NCBI GenBank assembly: GCA_024760525.1
Contig: CP060499.1
Location: 3,431,501-3,495,500, forward strand
Length of the DNA stretch: 64,000 nucleotides
Direction: 5' to 3'
DNA from: Nitrospira sp.
GTDB taxonomy: Bacteria; Nitrospirota; Nitrospiria; Nitrospirales; Nitrospiraceae
Every line of letters starts with the position of its first letter. Position 1 is the stretch's first letter. The translations under genes were made by a program, and so were the position numbers. Of the stretch, positions 16,539-25,066 are shown piece after piece. Under the pieces are notes generated by a model, which saw nothing but the letters and a program-made list of their open reading frames with translations, made no database searches and had not been told where the DNA came from.

Positions 16539-17639
16539 TCAATAGGATACGGTCGCCAGTGTCGGGGGTGTTTCAGCTTGAGTTTCGACTTTTACCGATA
16601 TGCGCCCGACAATCCGGCCGTTTTCGGTCTCTACATCCACCCGCCAGTCCCCTGGATCGAGACGCTGCTTGAAGCTATAGGCCCGATACCCTCCTTCGCG
16701 TCCGCCTGAGATCTTGATGGGAATTCTGTCTGCATGCATGAAGGGTGCCTTATCATTCGGACGGAAATACCAGTGGTGATAGATCGTCGTGTTGAGCTCG
16801 ACGGGAGCAAACACCGCCGTGAAACAATAGATCGGTTCGTCGGAAGGGAAGGTCGTATCTGAACGTTTCCAGACCTGATACCACTGTTTCTCGAAAGACA
16901 GCTCGAACTGATCTCCGGTTCGCTTGACTTCATGATACATCCCGCCGAACTTGAGGGACAGCGGCACCGGCGGGATCCAATTCAGAAAATAGAAACCTAC
17001 GAGGAGCGCGATACATCCGGCCGCAGGGACGGTGACCCCGATCGCTTCCCGTTTCGACCGGTCGGGGTTATTGCGGTAGATCAGATGAACCACCCGGAAC
17101 GTAACGGCCAGGGTCAGGGCGGCGCCGATCAGAAAAACCACCGCGTTCATGTACCCCGTCATCACTGGAAGAAAGAATGTGAAAAAAGCGAAACACACCA
17201 CCGCGTACAGGCTGACAAGCAGCCGGAGATTCGACAATCGATCACGTATAAACTCGTTGGCCACCAGAAGCACGATGAGGAGGGCATAGAAGACCGCGGT
17301 CCCGGTCAACGTGGCACTGCGTGAATAGAAGATCGCATAGGCACTGAACAGACCGCCCAGCAGGAACTGACTCGCCATCGGGTAGTACGGACGACTCTTC
17401 AACACCCAGCGCATAACGGGGGAACCCTGTTCGTGATCCGGGAGCGCCTCATTGCCCAATCGCCCCGTCAGCACAACCAGCGCACCGAGCAATGCGAGAT
17501 ACAACATCAGGATCAGGTTGTCCTGAAGCCGATCGATCCGTGTGAGGGTCACGGTGTCATAGGTGACGCCCGAGAGAAAGAACACTGCCGGCATGAAGGG
17601 TTTGGCGAGCAGAGATTGGATTCTCACAAAGGGGCTCAT
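16539..17639 (-). CDS. Membrane protein with C-terminal DUF2914 domain
   Basis: 366 aa. Six or seven predicted membrane helices occupy about residues 25-235, followed by a soluble domain of ~120 residues. It contains paired tryptophans (HHWYF, GDWRVDVET) and ends GRISVKVETQ, the DUF2914 pattern. The soluble domain is probably periplasmic. The ATG at 17639 is used, but the frame is open without a stop back to the TGA that ends the preceding gene at 17730. Those extra ~30 codons (including WFRN and VDQF) look protein-like and a non-ATG start there is possible. Function of DUF2914 proteins is not known. Confidence 0.72.
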   Translation of the reverse strand: MSPFVRIQSLLAKPFMPAVFFLSGVTYDTVTLTRIDRLQDNLILMLYLALLGALVVLTGRLGNEALPDHEQGSPVMRWVLKSRPYYPMASQFLLGGLFSAYAIFYSRSATLTGTAVFYALLIVLLVANEFIRDRLSNLRLLVSLYAVVCFAFFTFFLPVMTGYMNAVVFLIGAALTLAVTFRVVHLIYRNNPDRSKREAIGVTVPAAGCIALLVGFYFLNWIPPVPLSLKFGGMYHEVKRTGDQFELSFEKQWYQVWKRSDTTFPSDEPIYCFTAVFAPVELNTTIYHHWYFRPNDKAPFMHADRIPIKISGGREGGYRAYSFKQRLDPGDWRVDVETENGRIVGRISVKVETQAETPPTLATVSY

Positions 17640-17729
17640 GTCCCCACTGTGCAAAATCCGCGTGAATTGATCAACGAAAATGCTGTTCCGAAACCACAGT
17701 GCGTTTAGCTGGTCGGTGTCCTCAACTGA

Positions 17730-18791
17730 TCAGATGAACGCCGGCAGCGGCGCATAGACAACGGGATGGCCGATCACCCGTTCCAACCATGCAGCCATGG
17801 CGTCTACGGGGAGCGGTGTTTGATTGAGGCGGGCTTCGATCTTAAACTGCCCTTTGAGTCCGACGATCCCGATAATCGCGGAGGCATCCTCACCGTCAGG
17901 CAACAACGCCTGTGTCTGAAACTCGCACAGCGTGGCGTACAGAACACCGTCGGGTTGAATCGTGTTCAGCACCTCGGGTAAATCATCCAGTGGGCAGTGG
18001 ACCGAGCAGCGATAGGCAAGTCTCGATCCCGGCTCGATACTCTGGAACTCCGTCAAGGCTGCTTCAGAAAACCCCGTCAGATAGGCCCGAACTCCAGCCG
18101 GTTCCGGGTTGAACGTCTCCGCAAGCTTACTGGCCGGCACGAGGAATTCAAACGCATCGGATGTGTTGTACTCGAACTGGCAGGGACCGAACGCATCGGG
18201 CCATGAGCAGAAAAACGGAATAGAAGAGTCGGAAGACCGGAGGACGACCACATTCTTCTCCACATGAGTTTCAATCGGCAAATCCAAGACGGCAATCGCT
18301 TCCAGAAACGCCGTCCGCCGCTCATCCAACCAGCGCATCCGGTCGGCGTCGCCGCGCGTTTCCCCGGGGGTGATCACCGCTTGGGTTTGGAGACGAATGC
18401 GGATGAACGAGTGAGCGTGCCGAAACCCGATCCAGAACATGCCGCGTTGATCGTGATAGCGCAACACCTCTCGAATTCGCCAGGGATGGCTGATAGAGCA
18501 ATACGTGCCGATGTCTTGATGACGTTGGTAGACCGTATGATAGGCCCCGGATAGGAGAAAGAAATCGCCGCGCCACTTTTCCCGCACATGAATCTGGGTA
18601 ACGTCCTCGGTCGCCCAGGGATCCAGGTGATCGAAGTCGTCGGGAGAAGTAACGGTCCATTCCTCAACGTAGCAGATCACATCGTGGGCCGGCGCGATCG
18701 GCTTCAATCCCAGCGTGCCAAGCCGATCCCCCACCGCAAGGGCCTGGCCGAAGGTCAATGGCGCCGTCGTTTCCCAACGCTGCTCACGCAC
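17730..18791 (-). CDS. Protein of unknown function (353 aa)
   Basis: I do not recognise this protein. It is soluble, with no signal peptide or membrane helix, balanced charge and many aromatic residues (EEWTV, WRGDFFLLSG, MFWIGFRHAHSF). It starts with GTG. The terminal TGA is followed in the same frame by the DUF2914 membrane-protein gene, so the two are probably co-transcribed. Composition and codon use match the neighbours, so it appears to be a genuine resident gene. No catalytic motif could be identified. Confidence 0.65.
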   Translation of the reverse strand: MREQRWETTAPLTFGQALAVGDRLGTLGLKPIAPAHDVICYVEEWTVTSPDDFDHLDPWATEDVTQIHVREKWRGDFFLLSGAYHTVYQRHQDIGTYCSISHPWRIREVLRYHDQRGMFWIGFRHAHSFIRIRLQTQAVITPGETRGDADRMRWLDERRTAFLEAIAVLDLPIETHVEKNVVVLRSSDSSIPFFCSWPDAFGPCQFEYNTSDAFEFLVPASKLAETFNPEPAGVRAYLTGFSEAALTEFQSIEPGSRLAYRCSVHCPLDDLPEVLNTIQPDGVLYATLCEFQTQALLPDGEDASAIIGIVGLKGQFKIEARLNQTPLPVDAMAAWLERVIGHPVVYAPLPAFI

Positions 18792-18888
18792 GGTGAATGT
18801 TCCTCGAAATCAACGCGAGATCGTGGTCGACGCTCAGGAAGAGAACGCCACCGTCCTCAGGTTCCCTGTGCCTCGCACGTTCAGCGTG

Positions 18889-19530
18889 TTACCGTACCGG
18901 ACGTAGCGCCTTCTGTTCAATCGTCGTGTCGCCGATCAATCGGTCGATTCCGTCTTTCAAGGTCGACGCCAATTGCTCCTGCACATCATCTTCATTGAAC
19001 CAAAAGACGGTTCGATTCCGCCCGCCTTCAATGGTACGAGTCGTCGTGCTTCGATCCGCCAGGTTTCTGGCCTGGATCGTAAACCGGCTGCTGGTATCGA
19101 TGACCGTTGAAAAAATCCGACTCTTTGCATGAGTAGAGAACTCCTGCACCTGCCCGCTGATCACGATATCCGCGTCAGGCACCGTGCTGGCGGGTGCCGC
19201 CCGAACGTCCCATGGGCGTTCCCGCCACCCACGGACTTTCAGCCGGTCAGCCAACCGCTGGGCAATCACATCACCGAGCCGCTCACCCTCCACGTTGAAG
19301 TACGTGGCTCCTCCCCAGATATGCGTGCGCATACCCACTCGACTCTTGTCCGCCCGCCGATCGTCGAACGGTTCAATCACGATTTTCACAGGCTCGGCGT
19401 CGGACACCTGAGCTTGAGGTTGTTTCGTCTGGAGATCGACCTGCCGAACATCGCCTTTCCCCGCACAACCGCCCAGCATCAGAGCACACATGAATCCACA
19501 CAGTGACAACCGCACACGCCAATCCTTCAC
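18889..19530 (-). CDS. Lipoprotein, YajG/LptE-like uncharacterised family
   Basis: 213 aa from the GTG at 19530, which has a GGGAGGA SD five bases upstream; this beats the longer GTG at 19554. The signal sequence ends in the lipobox LGGC at about residue 21. The mature part begins with a Gln-rich linker, then VIEPFDDRRADKS. This FxDxR start, together with an internal ADIVISGQVQEFS strand, is typical of YajG-like outer-membrane lipoproteins. Probably anchored in the outer membrane facing the periplasm. Role unknown. It lies about 100 bases upstream of the 353-aa unknown gene on the same strand. Confidence 0.72.
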   Translation of the reverse strand: MKDWRVRLSLCGFMCALMLGGCAGKGDVRQVDLQTKQPQAQVSDAEPVKIVIEPFDDRRADKSRVGMRTHIWGGATYFNVEGERLGDVIAQRLADRLKVRGWRERPWDVRAAPASTVPDADIVISGQVQEFSTHAKSRIFSTVIDTSSRFTIQARNLADRSTTTRTIEGGRNRTVFWFNEDDVQEQLASTLKDGIDRLIGDTTIEQKALRPVR

Positions 19531-19611
19531 AGCATCCTCCCTCTCAAGGTTCACAAACAGTGGAGCCCAGTCTACCCAAGTTAGGTTTCAGAGACAATTG
19601 CTAGAACAGGG

Positions 19612-20232
19612 TCATGGGGTGACGATGGGGAGCATCGACCGGAACGTCTCACACGCCATCCGGGCCAAGTGGCCGGACTGGATGCGCTGGTCCCCGAGCG
19701 GCACACAGTGGACGACTTTCATGAACGATCGCTCCGCCAGCACGGCGGCGATTTGGGCCTTGCGGTCGTGGGTGATGGGCAGTGTATAGCCTTCGCCTCG
19801 TTTCCACTCCCATAATGACGGTGCCAGTGAGAGCTCCAAATCTTTTCCCGCAAGCTGGTGAAATCGGCCGAGCAGCTGCCGCTTGTAGCGTTGAATTCCA
19901 GCTCCTTCCAGCAAGAGTGCACAAGCCACGTGATGTCCCCACCAGACCAATGTGCGAAACGTGAATTTGTTTACGCCGGCAAAGTATTTTGGGCAATCGA
20001 GGTATTGATACGGAAAATCCTCCAGATGCTCGCCTTTCACCAGCTGATGGACCTTCGGATCGAAATCAGGAGGCGTGATGAGCGACAGACCGGCGAGTTC
20101 CTGCTGCAACGCCCCGCGTGTCGCTTCGAGCAGAATTCTGATCTTTGTCGTGACGGCCGCCTTCTTCCTGAAGAATTGAGCATCGGCGAGAAGCTCGGTT
20201 TCTTCAGGGGTGAATGTCGGAGGAGCCGTCAT
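19612..20232 (-). CDS. Protein of unknown function (206 aa)
   Basis: Not recognised. The chain is soluble and mostly helical in character, begins TAPPTFTPEETELLADAQFF and holds aromatic-rich segments around YQYLDCPKYFAG and LVWWGHHVACALL. No signal peptide, no Cys clusters, no known catalytic motif. The ATG at 20232 is the first in frame. It may be co-transcribed with the lipoprotein gene 82 bases downstream. Base composition is like that of the neighbours. Confidence 0.6.
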   Translation of the reverse strand: MTAPPTFTPEETELLADAQFFRKKAAVTTKIRILLEATRGALQQELAGLSLITPPDFDPKVHQLVKGEHLEDFPYQYLDCPKYFAGVNKFTFRTLVWWGHHVACALLLEGAGIQRYKRQLLGRFHQLAGKDLELSLAPSLWEWKRGEGYTLPITHDRKAQIAAVLAERSFMKVVHCVPLGDQRIQSGHLARMACETFRSMLPIVTP

Positions 20233-20277
20233 AATAGGGCCGGGCGCGCGTGATGCTCTCGCCTGCTTGACGTTCGG

Positions 20278-20649
20278 CTACTTCTGGCGTGTCTCAAATG
20301 CCGCGACCATCAATTCGTACTGCCGACGGCAGTCAGTACACCGCAAGAGCACGAGATCCTGAAACACATCCATTTCACGAAGCGTCAGAGACGCATGATG
20401 AGTCGACACGCACGCCTTCAGGAGAGCTTCACCATCCCCTTCATCATGACATGCATCCTCTTGGGCGGTTTGTTGAGCCAAAGGTACTTTCGATATGATC
20501 CTGGCGACCGTCAGATGATGGGCCGACTTACACGAACTGCAGGAGAGGACGACCACGCGTTCATCTGTCATCCGCCGTACCGTCACGCACAGGGGGTGAA
20601 CAGACCAACACTGTTGTAGAAACGCCCCGCTTCGGATGACCTGCGCCAT
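20278..20649 (-). CDS. Small Cys-pair protein, zinc-binding candidate (123 aa)
   Basis: Contains two CxxC pairs: CSSC near residue 37 and CTDC near residue 103, the second within a RRQYEL context. Two His-rich patches lie between them. Spacing of ~65 residues suggests a discontinuous zinc site or two halves of a repeat, since each pair follows a VxL strand. No membrane segment. It precedes the 206-aa unknown gene on the same strand. Function unknown. Confidence 0.55.
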   Translation of the reverse strand: MAQVIRSGAFLQQCWSVHPLCVTVRRMTDERVVVLSCSSCKSAHHLTVARIISKVPLAQQTAQEDACHDEGDGEALLKACVSTHHASLTLREMDVFQDLVLLRCTDCRRQYELMVAAFETRQK

Positions 20650-20806
20650 AGTCGTTTCCAGGAACAGTCACGCGGCTCGAGAAGCGTTCACAAGGTTCAG
20701 CTGACTCGATCTGAGATCGAAAAAGCAGGAACACCACTCGCCAATGATAAGGCTGCAGACCAGACTTTGTACGATGAGCGCATCGTGGAAGATGGCCAAC
20801 CGGAAT

Positions 20807-21097
20807 TCATGACACCGCGGCCACAGGAGACACTTCCTGCTTAGGAGAAGGTGAGACAGTCCCTTCCTGAACCGAACGGCAAGTTTTGCACACCCGAGGT
20901 CGGGCCTTCAGAAAAGAGACTTTCCCGCTGGCGAGACAGCTATAATGAACGAACTCGTCACAGATTGTGCAACGGGACCAGCCTCCCCGCAAGAGAGTCT
21001 TATCCCGATAGAGGTCTTCTTGGCAAACTCTGCACAGACGCGGTTGTGCCGGAAGCAACATCGGCTCCCATTCGCCGCCGCCTTTTCGAATACTCAT
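20807..21097 (-). CDS. Small protein with a PHD-finger-like C4HC3 cysteine pattern (96 aa)
   Basis: The eight metal-ligand candidates are C22, C25, C43, C46, H51, C54, C70 and C73. They follow C-x2-C-x17-C-x2-C-x4-H-x2-C-x15-C-x2-C, the spacing rule of PHD/RING-type cross-brace zinc fingers. The surrounding text (CTICDEFVHYSC) is also close to that fold. The tail after C73 is Ser/Pro/Val-rich and probably disordered. PHD fingers are rare in bacteria, so this may be a treble-clef protein that converged on the pattern. Role unknown. Confidence 0.6.
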   Translation of the reverse strand: MSIRKGGGEWEPMLLPAQPRLCRVCQEDLYRDKTLLRGGWSRCTICDEFVHYSCLASGKVSFLKARPRVCKTCRSVQEGTVSPSPKQEVSPVAAVS

Positions 21098-21449
21098 AGC
21101 AGGTCAGTATAACGGGGCGACCAACGGAAAAACAAGCGAAGGGGAACAGATGCGTGGACTGAATGGGTTTGCTAAATCGACGTCTGATGGCGAGATAGAA
21201 CCTAAATCCTAACGACGGATGTCCTTGCGGATCTCATGCAACACCTTCTCCCCTTCCTGTTCGGCGGCTTTAGCCCACCAGCTTCCCAATTCTCGTCATG
21301 CAGTACGCCACTTCTTCACAGACGTGATGGGTTCACTGAATACGCCCACTAGAAATCTCCTCAGCTTGTTCAATATTGCTCAGCTTCCAAGACTCTGGAA
21401 CGCCTATCGTAGGAGGTACTGCAATATTCATCTGAACGAGGAGGTTGCC
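21098..21449. other. Intergenic stretch without supported gene
   Basis: 352 bases between two divergent genes. A plus-strand frame open from 21219 runs into the secreted-protein gene but has no SD or conserved features before 21450. Promoters of both flanking genes are expected here. Confidence 0.4.
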
Positions 21450-21812
21450 ATGGTATCTATTCCAAAAGTTGTTGGTGTCCTGTCATGTAGTTTCTTACTG
21501 TGCCTGAGCTTGTCCACTGTCGCATCGTCTGCAGACAAGCTCAACATAGGCGAATCGGGGGGAAAGGTATTGACGGTGGATGATAAAGACAGGTTTGTGC
21601 CGGGCAAGGAGGTCAAGGGCGAAATAGTGAAGATCGATGGTGAGAACTATGTCGTCAGAGAGGCCTCTGGGGCTGAGGTACGCATGCATGTTAATTCCAG
21701 CACCGAAAAGAGATCAAGCATCATTCCTAAAGTGGGAGAACATGTTCTTGCGAAAGTAGATGCTAAGGGTCACGCAGTTTCGTTTCTTACAGACGCACCT
21801 ATTTCCCGCTGA
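21450..21812 (+). CDS. Small secreted protein of unknown function (120 aa)
   Basis: The ATG at 21450 follows GAGGAGG by six bases and begins a clear signal peptide (core VVGVLSCSFLLCLSLSTVASS). The mature part is a short beta-rich domain: KGEIVKIDGENYVVREASG, then EVRMHVN and HVLAKVDAKGHAVSF. This OB/SH3-like rhythm is seen in periplasmic DUF5666-type proteins, but I do not make a firm family call. Charged and Lys-rich. The upstream frame extension to 21219 is rejected. Confidence 0.65.
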   Translation: MVSIPKVVGVLSCSFLLCLSLSTVASSADKLNIGESGGKVLTVDDKDRFVPGKEVKGEIVKIDGENYVVREASGAEVRMHVNSSTEKRSSIIPKVGEHVLAKVDAKGHAVSFLTDAPISR

Positions 21813-22049
21813 CGCTTTCCGTAGTCGGCAAGCACGCCTCAATCGGAGAATAGCTGGTCATTTCTCGTCGAGTTGGCAGGGTGGTTCTGCTTCGGACCAT
21901 CTGCCGACTCCAACGAGGCGCTCTTCTGATTCACACGACTCAGCATGACAGAGCCTTAGGATCATTGTGTGATGGTCCGAAAGACGGTAGAAGCACATCT
22001 GTTCTGGGGAAAATGTGACCTGTCCCACTAGCTGTGGGCCTGCTGGCGT

Positions 22050-22622
22050 CTAGGAAACCTCTCGTATGACCCGGCATGGATTGCCGGCGGCGAAAACACC
22101 CTCGGGAATGTCCCGCGTCACGACGCTTCCCGCTCCGATTACCGAGCGCGCGCCGATATGGACGCCGGCCAGGATGAGCGCACCGCCGCCGACCCAGACA
22201 TCCGCCCCAATGTGCACCGGCTTTCCAAACTCCCGTTCTCTACGCAGACCGGCATCGAAAGGATGCAGTGGCGTGAGGATCTGCACTCCCGGGCCGAACA
22301 GCGTGTGGTCTCCTATTCGGACTTCGCAGACATCGAGCACGATGCAATTGAAATTGAAGAACACGCGCGAGCCGAGATGAATGTTCGATCCATAGTCGCA
22401 ATAAAACGGCGGCTGCATCCACACGGTGTCACCGCCTGTGCCGAAGAGATCCTGCACAATTCGGCGTCGCTGAGCGTGTTCGCATTCCCGCGTGTCGTTC
22501 AACTCACGGCATAAATCACGCGCCCGTTCACGCGCAGCCACTAACTCGGCATCGAGCGGGTTGTAGAGATCGCCGGCCAGCATCTTCTGGCGCTCAATGC
22601 TCATTTCCTCATCCTGCTTCAT
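22050..22622 (-). CDS. Sugar O-acetyltransferase, maltose/galactoside acetyltransferase type
   Basis: 190 aa. It has an N-terminal Mac domain (MLAGDLYNPLDAELVAAR) and then a left-handed beta-helix of hexapeptide repeats (IHLGSRVFFNFNCIVLD, VRIGDHTLFGPGV, IGADVWVGGGALILAGV, IGARSVIGAGSVVTRDIP). The catalytic His is in the LHPFD segment. It closes with AAGNPCRVIRE, the family ending. It transfers acetyl from acetyl-CoA to a sugar hydroxyl, probably as a trimer in the cytoplasm. Length is normal. It is separated from neighbours, so the physiological acceptor cannot be inferred. Confidence 0.88.
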   Translation of the reverse strand: MKQDEEMSIERQKMLAGDLYNPLDAELVAARERARDLCRELNDTRECEHAQRRRIVQDLFGTGGDTVWMQPPFYCDYGSNIHLGSRVFFNFNCIVLDVCEVRIGDHTLFGPGVQILTPLHPFDAGLRREREFGKPVHIGADVWVGGGALILAGVHIGARSVIGAGSVVTRDIPEGVFAAGNPCRVIREVS

Positions 22623-22997
22623 TTAGGGCTGATCTGTGTCCTTCTTCTCGCTTGTAGACGGGAGCACGATGAAATGCGGCACATTTTCCGCCGACCCTGT
22701 GGTTCCGTCAAGACTCACCTAGGACCACCGATGACCAACTACTTTTGAATCTTCTTGTCTGGTGCTTTCTTCGCCCTTGCTTACCCCATTTCATGAGAGG
22801 GAGCTCGGTGGTCTCCTCATTGCGCGCATGCACCGAGCACCTCCCATAACCTTACACTTTAATCAGTCCCGCGTACGCGGTGCGCGAGCACAGGAGACCA
22901 TGAGATCCCTCCCCCATCCCCCCGTTTGACTCATCCCCAAATCGTTTGTTACTCTCCGCGCGGGTTGGAGCCGGTCCCTCAACACAGGCGAGCGTTC
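22623..22997. other. Intergenic stretch with an 8-bp inverted repeat
   Basis: 375 bases upstream of the polyprenyl synthase gene with no supported gene. GCTCGGTG (22803-22810) and CACCGAGC (22831-22838) form an inverted repeat around 20 bases, which could be an operator or RNA stem. Nothing else was recognised. Confidence 0.4.
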
Positions 22998-23888
22998 ATG
23001 AATATTGCGGAGTATCTCGAACAGAAACGAATCGAGGTCGATCGCTTCTTGGATCAAGTGGCCCCACCGGCCGCCGTGCCGCCTACGACACTGCATGACA
23101 GCCTTCGGTACAGTCTCATGGCGGGTGGGAAACGGGTTCGGCCGATCTTAACAATCGCGGCGGCGGAAGCCCTGGGCCAAACCCCGCCCGGCCTCATGGC
23201 GGTTGCCTGCTCGCTGGAACTCATCCACACCTATTCGCTGATCCACGACGATCTGCCGTCGATGGACAATGACGATTATCGGCGTGGCAAACCGACGAAC
23301 CATAAAGTGTATGGCGAAGCAATGGCCATCCTCGCCGGCGACGCGCTGTTGACGATGGCCTTCGATCTGATCAGCAGGCCGGATCTTATGAAAGGCTGCG
23401 ATCCGGTACGGCAGGTTCGAATCATTCAAGAATTGGCCTTTGGATCCGGCAATCTGGGCATGGTGGGCGGCCAGGTCTTCGATATCCAAGCGGAAAATCA
23501 GGACATCGACCTCCCTACCCTTCAGAACATTCACAAGCACAAGACCGGCATGCTCATTCGCGCCGCGGTCCGTATGGGCGCCATTGCCGCCGGAGCGAAC
23601 GACCGGCAACTTGACGACATGACCGGCTATGCCGAAGACATTGGGCTGGCCTTTCAGATCGCCGACGACGTGTTGAATGTGACGGGCACGCGCGAGGAAC
23701 TTGGCAAGAATCCCAACACCGATGCCGAGCGCGGGAAGAAGACCTATCCGACGTTTTACGGAGTGGATGGGGCCAAGAAACTGGCCGACGACTGCGTAAG
23801 CCACGCCATCAACCGGCTCTCATCATTTGGTCCTTCCGCCGACCCGTTGCGAGAGATCGCTCGCTATATCACAAACCGCAAGAACTGA
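22998..23888 (+). CDS. ispA: Polyprenyl (farnesyl/geranylgeranyl) diphosphate synthase
   Basis: 296 aa from the ATG at 22998; the open frame to 22926 adds a non-conserved tail. Typical all-helical trans-prenyltransferase. GGKRVRP near residue 43 binds diphosphate. The first Asp-rich motif is DDLPSMD (D84, D85, D90) and the second is in FQIADDVLN. The four-residue spacer in the first motif marks bacterial farnesyl/geranylgeranyl synthases. It condenses isopentenyl diphosphate with an allylic diphosphate in the cytoplasm. It lies directly upstream of hpnA and cruF homologues, so it probably supplies precursor for hopanoids and carotenoids. The exact chain length is not certain; the symbol reflects family only. 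Confidence 0.87.
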   Translation: MNIAEYLEQKRIEVDRFLDQVAPPAAVPPTTLHDSLRYSLMAGGKRVRPILTIAAAEALGQTPPGLMAVACSLELIHTYSLIHDDLPSMDNDDYRRGKPTNHKVYGEAMAILAGDALLTMAFDLISRPDLMKGCDPVRQVRIIQELAFGSGNLGMVGGQVFDIQAENQDIDLPTLQNIHKHKTGMLIRAAVRMGAIAAGANDRQLDDMTGYAEDIGLAFQIADDVLNVTGTREELGKNPNTDAERGKKTYPTFYGVDGAKKLADDCVSHAINRLSSFGPSADPLREIARYITNRKN

Positions 23889-23967
23889 TGTCGTTCGTGA
23901 AACGTATCACGTGACACGTACACCCATACAATCGAGCGTTCATCTTCATTTGAGTCGCTCTATGTTC

Positions 23968-23988
23968 GCCTCGCGCAGAAAGCGAGGC
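23968..23988. other. Short hairpin between the prenyl synthase and hpnA genes
   Basis: GCCTCGC and GCGAGGC pair around a 7-base loop. No T run follows, so termination is doubtful. Upstream of it (23895-23925) lies a run of degenerate ACGTGAxAC-like units, a possible remnant of a short dispersed repeat. Confidence 0.4.
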
Positions 23989-24041
23989 CTCACTGAAGGC
24001 TGGCGAAGCGGGCTTTACGCTGCACGCTGCACGTCTTTCTC

Positions 24042-25025
24042 ATGAAAGCGCTTGTGACCGGAGCGACCGGGTTTGTCGGCGCCGCTGTCGTTCGTGCCTT
24101 GCTCAAGACCGGCGTCGACGTCCGTGTGATTGCCCGCCCTGGAAGCGATTCGACCAATCTCCGCTCTCTGAACGTCGAGAACGTCCTTGGCGATCTCCGC
24201 GATAAAGAATCTCTTCAGCAAGCCCTCGCCGGCTGCCGACACCTTTACCATGTCGCCGCTCACTATGCCCTGTGGGCGAAAGACCCTTCGATCTTCTATG
24301 ACATCAATGTGGCCGGCACCAGAAATTTGCTGGAAGCCGCGCGTGATGTCGGTGTAGAACGCACGGTCTACTGCAGCACCATCGGCGCGATCGGCTTGCC
24401 GCCGGGCGGAGGACTCGGTACAGAGGAGACCCCAGTCTCCCTCGAACAGATGGCAGGCCACTATAAGCGCTCGAAATATCTGGCCGAGCAGGAGGTGCAC
24501 AAGCTGGCCAAAGCAGGGTTGCCCGTCGTCATCGTCAACCCCAGCGCGCCCGTCGGTGAAGGCGACGTGAAACCGACGCCGACCGGCCAAGTGATCGTCG
24601 ATTTTATGAAGGGCCGGATGCCGGCGTATATTGAAACCGGCATGAACATCATCGACGTCGACGATGTAGCCACCGGTCACCTCCTCGCAATGGCGAAGGG
24701 CCGGCAGGGGGAACGATACATACTCGGCAGTACGAACCTGTTGCTTCGCGAAGTGTTCGAGATTCTCAGCAAGCTGACCGGCCTCAAGGCCCCGGCCCTC
24801 AAGTTGCCGAGAGGCGCCGTGCTACCGCTCGCCTATCTCAATCACTGGCTCGCCAACCTGACTGGGTATCCCCCGCGCATTCCGCTGGAGGGCGTGAAAA
24901 TGGCCAAGTACAAAATGCACTACGATTGCTCCAAGGCGATTCGAGAACTGGGCCTGCCCCAACATCCGCCCGAGGTCGCACTGGGAAAAGCCGTGCGCTG
25001 GTTCCGCGATCACCAGTACGTATGA
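24042..25025 (+). CDS. hpnA: Hopanoid-associated sugar epimerase HpnA
   Basis: 327 aa, normal length. It is an extended short-chain dehydrogenase: the N-terminal TGATGFVG binds NAD(P), and the catalytic YxxxK is in GHYKRSKYLAEQEV. Blocks VIVNPSAPVGEGDVKPTPTG and NIIDVDDVATGHLLA match HpnA closely, including the Pro-rich substrate loop. HpnA is linked to hopanoid head-group (sugar) modification, though its exact reaction is not firmly established. The neighbouring prenyl synthase and CruF homologue support an isoprenoid-lipid setting. No squalene-hopene cyclase is in the window. Confidence 0.88.
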   Translation: MKALVTGATGFVGAAVVRALLKTGVDVRVIARPGSDSTNLRSLNVENVLGDLRDKESLQQALAGCRHLYHVAAHYALWAKDPSIFYDINVAGTRNLLEAARDVGVERTVYCSTIGAIGLPPGGGLGTEETPVSLEQMAGHYKRSKYLAEQEVHKLAKAGLPVVIVNPSAPVGEGDVKPTPTGQVIVDFMKGRMPAYIETGMNIIDVDDVATGHLLAMAKGRQGERYILGSTNLLLREVFEILSKLTGLKAPALKLPRGAVLPLAYLNHWLANLTGYPPRIPLEGVKMAKYKMHYDCSKAIRELGLPQHPPEVALGKAVRWFRDHQYV

Positions 25026-25066
25026 CGTCTCGCGGGCCGCAATTCCACGAATGACACGTAAGTGGT

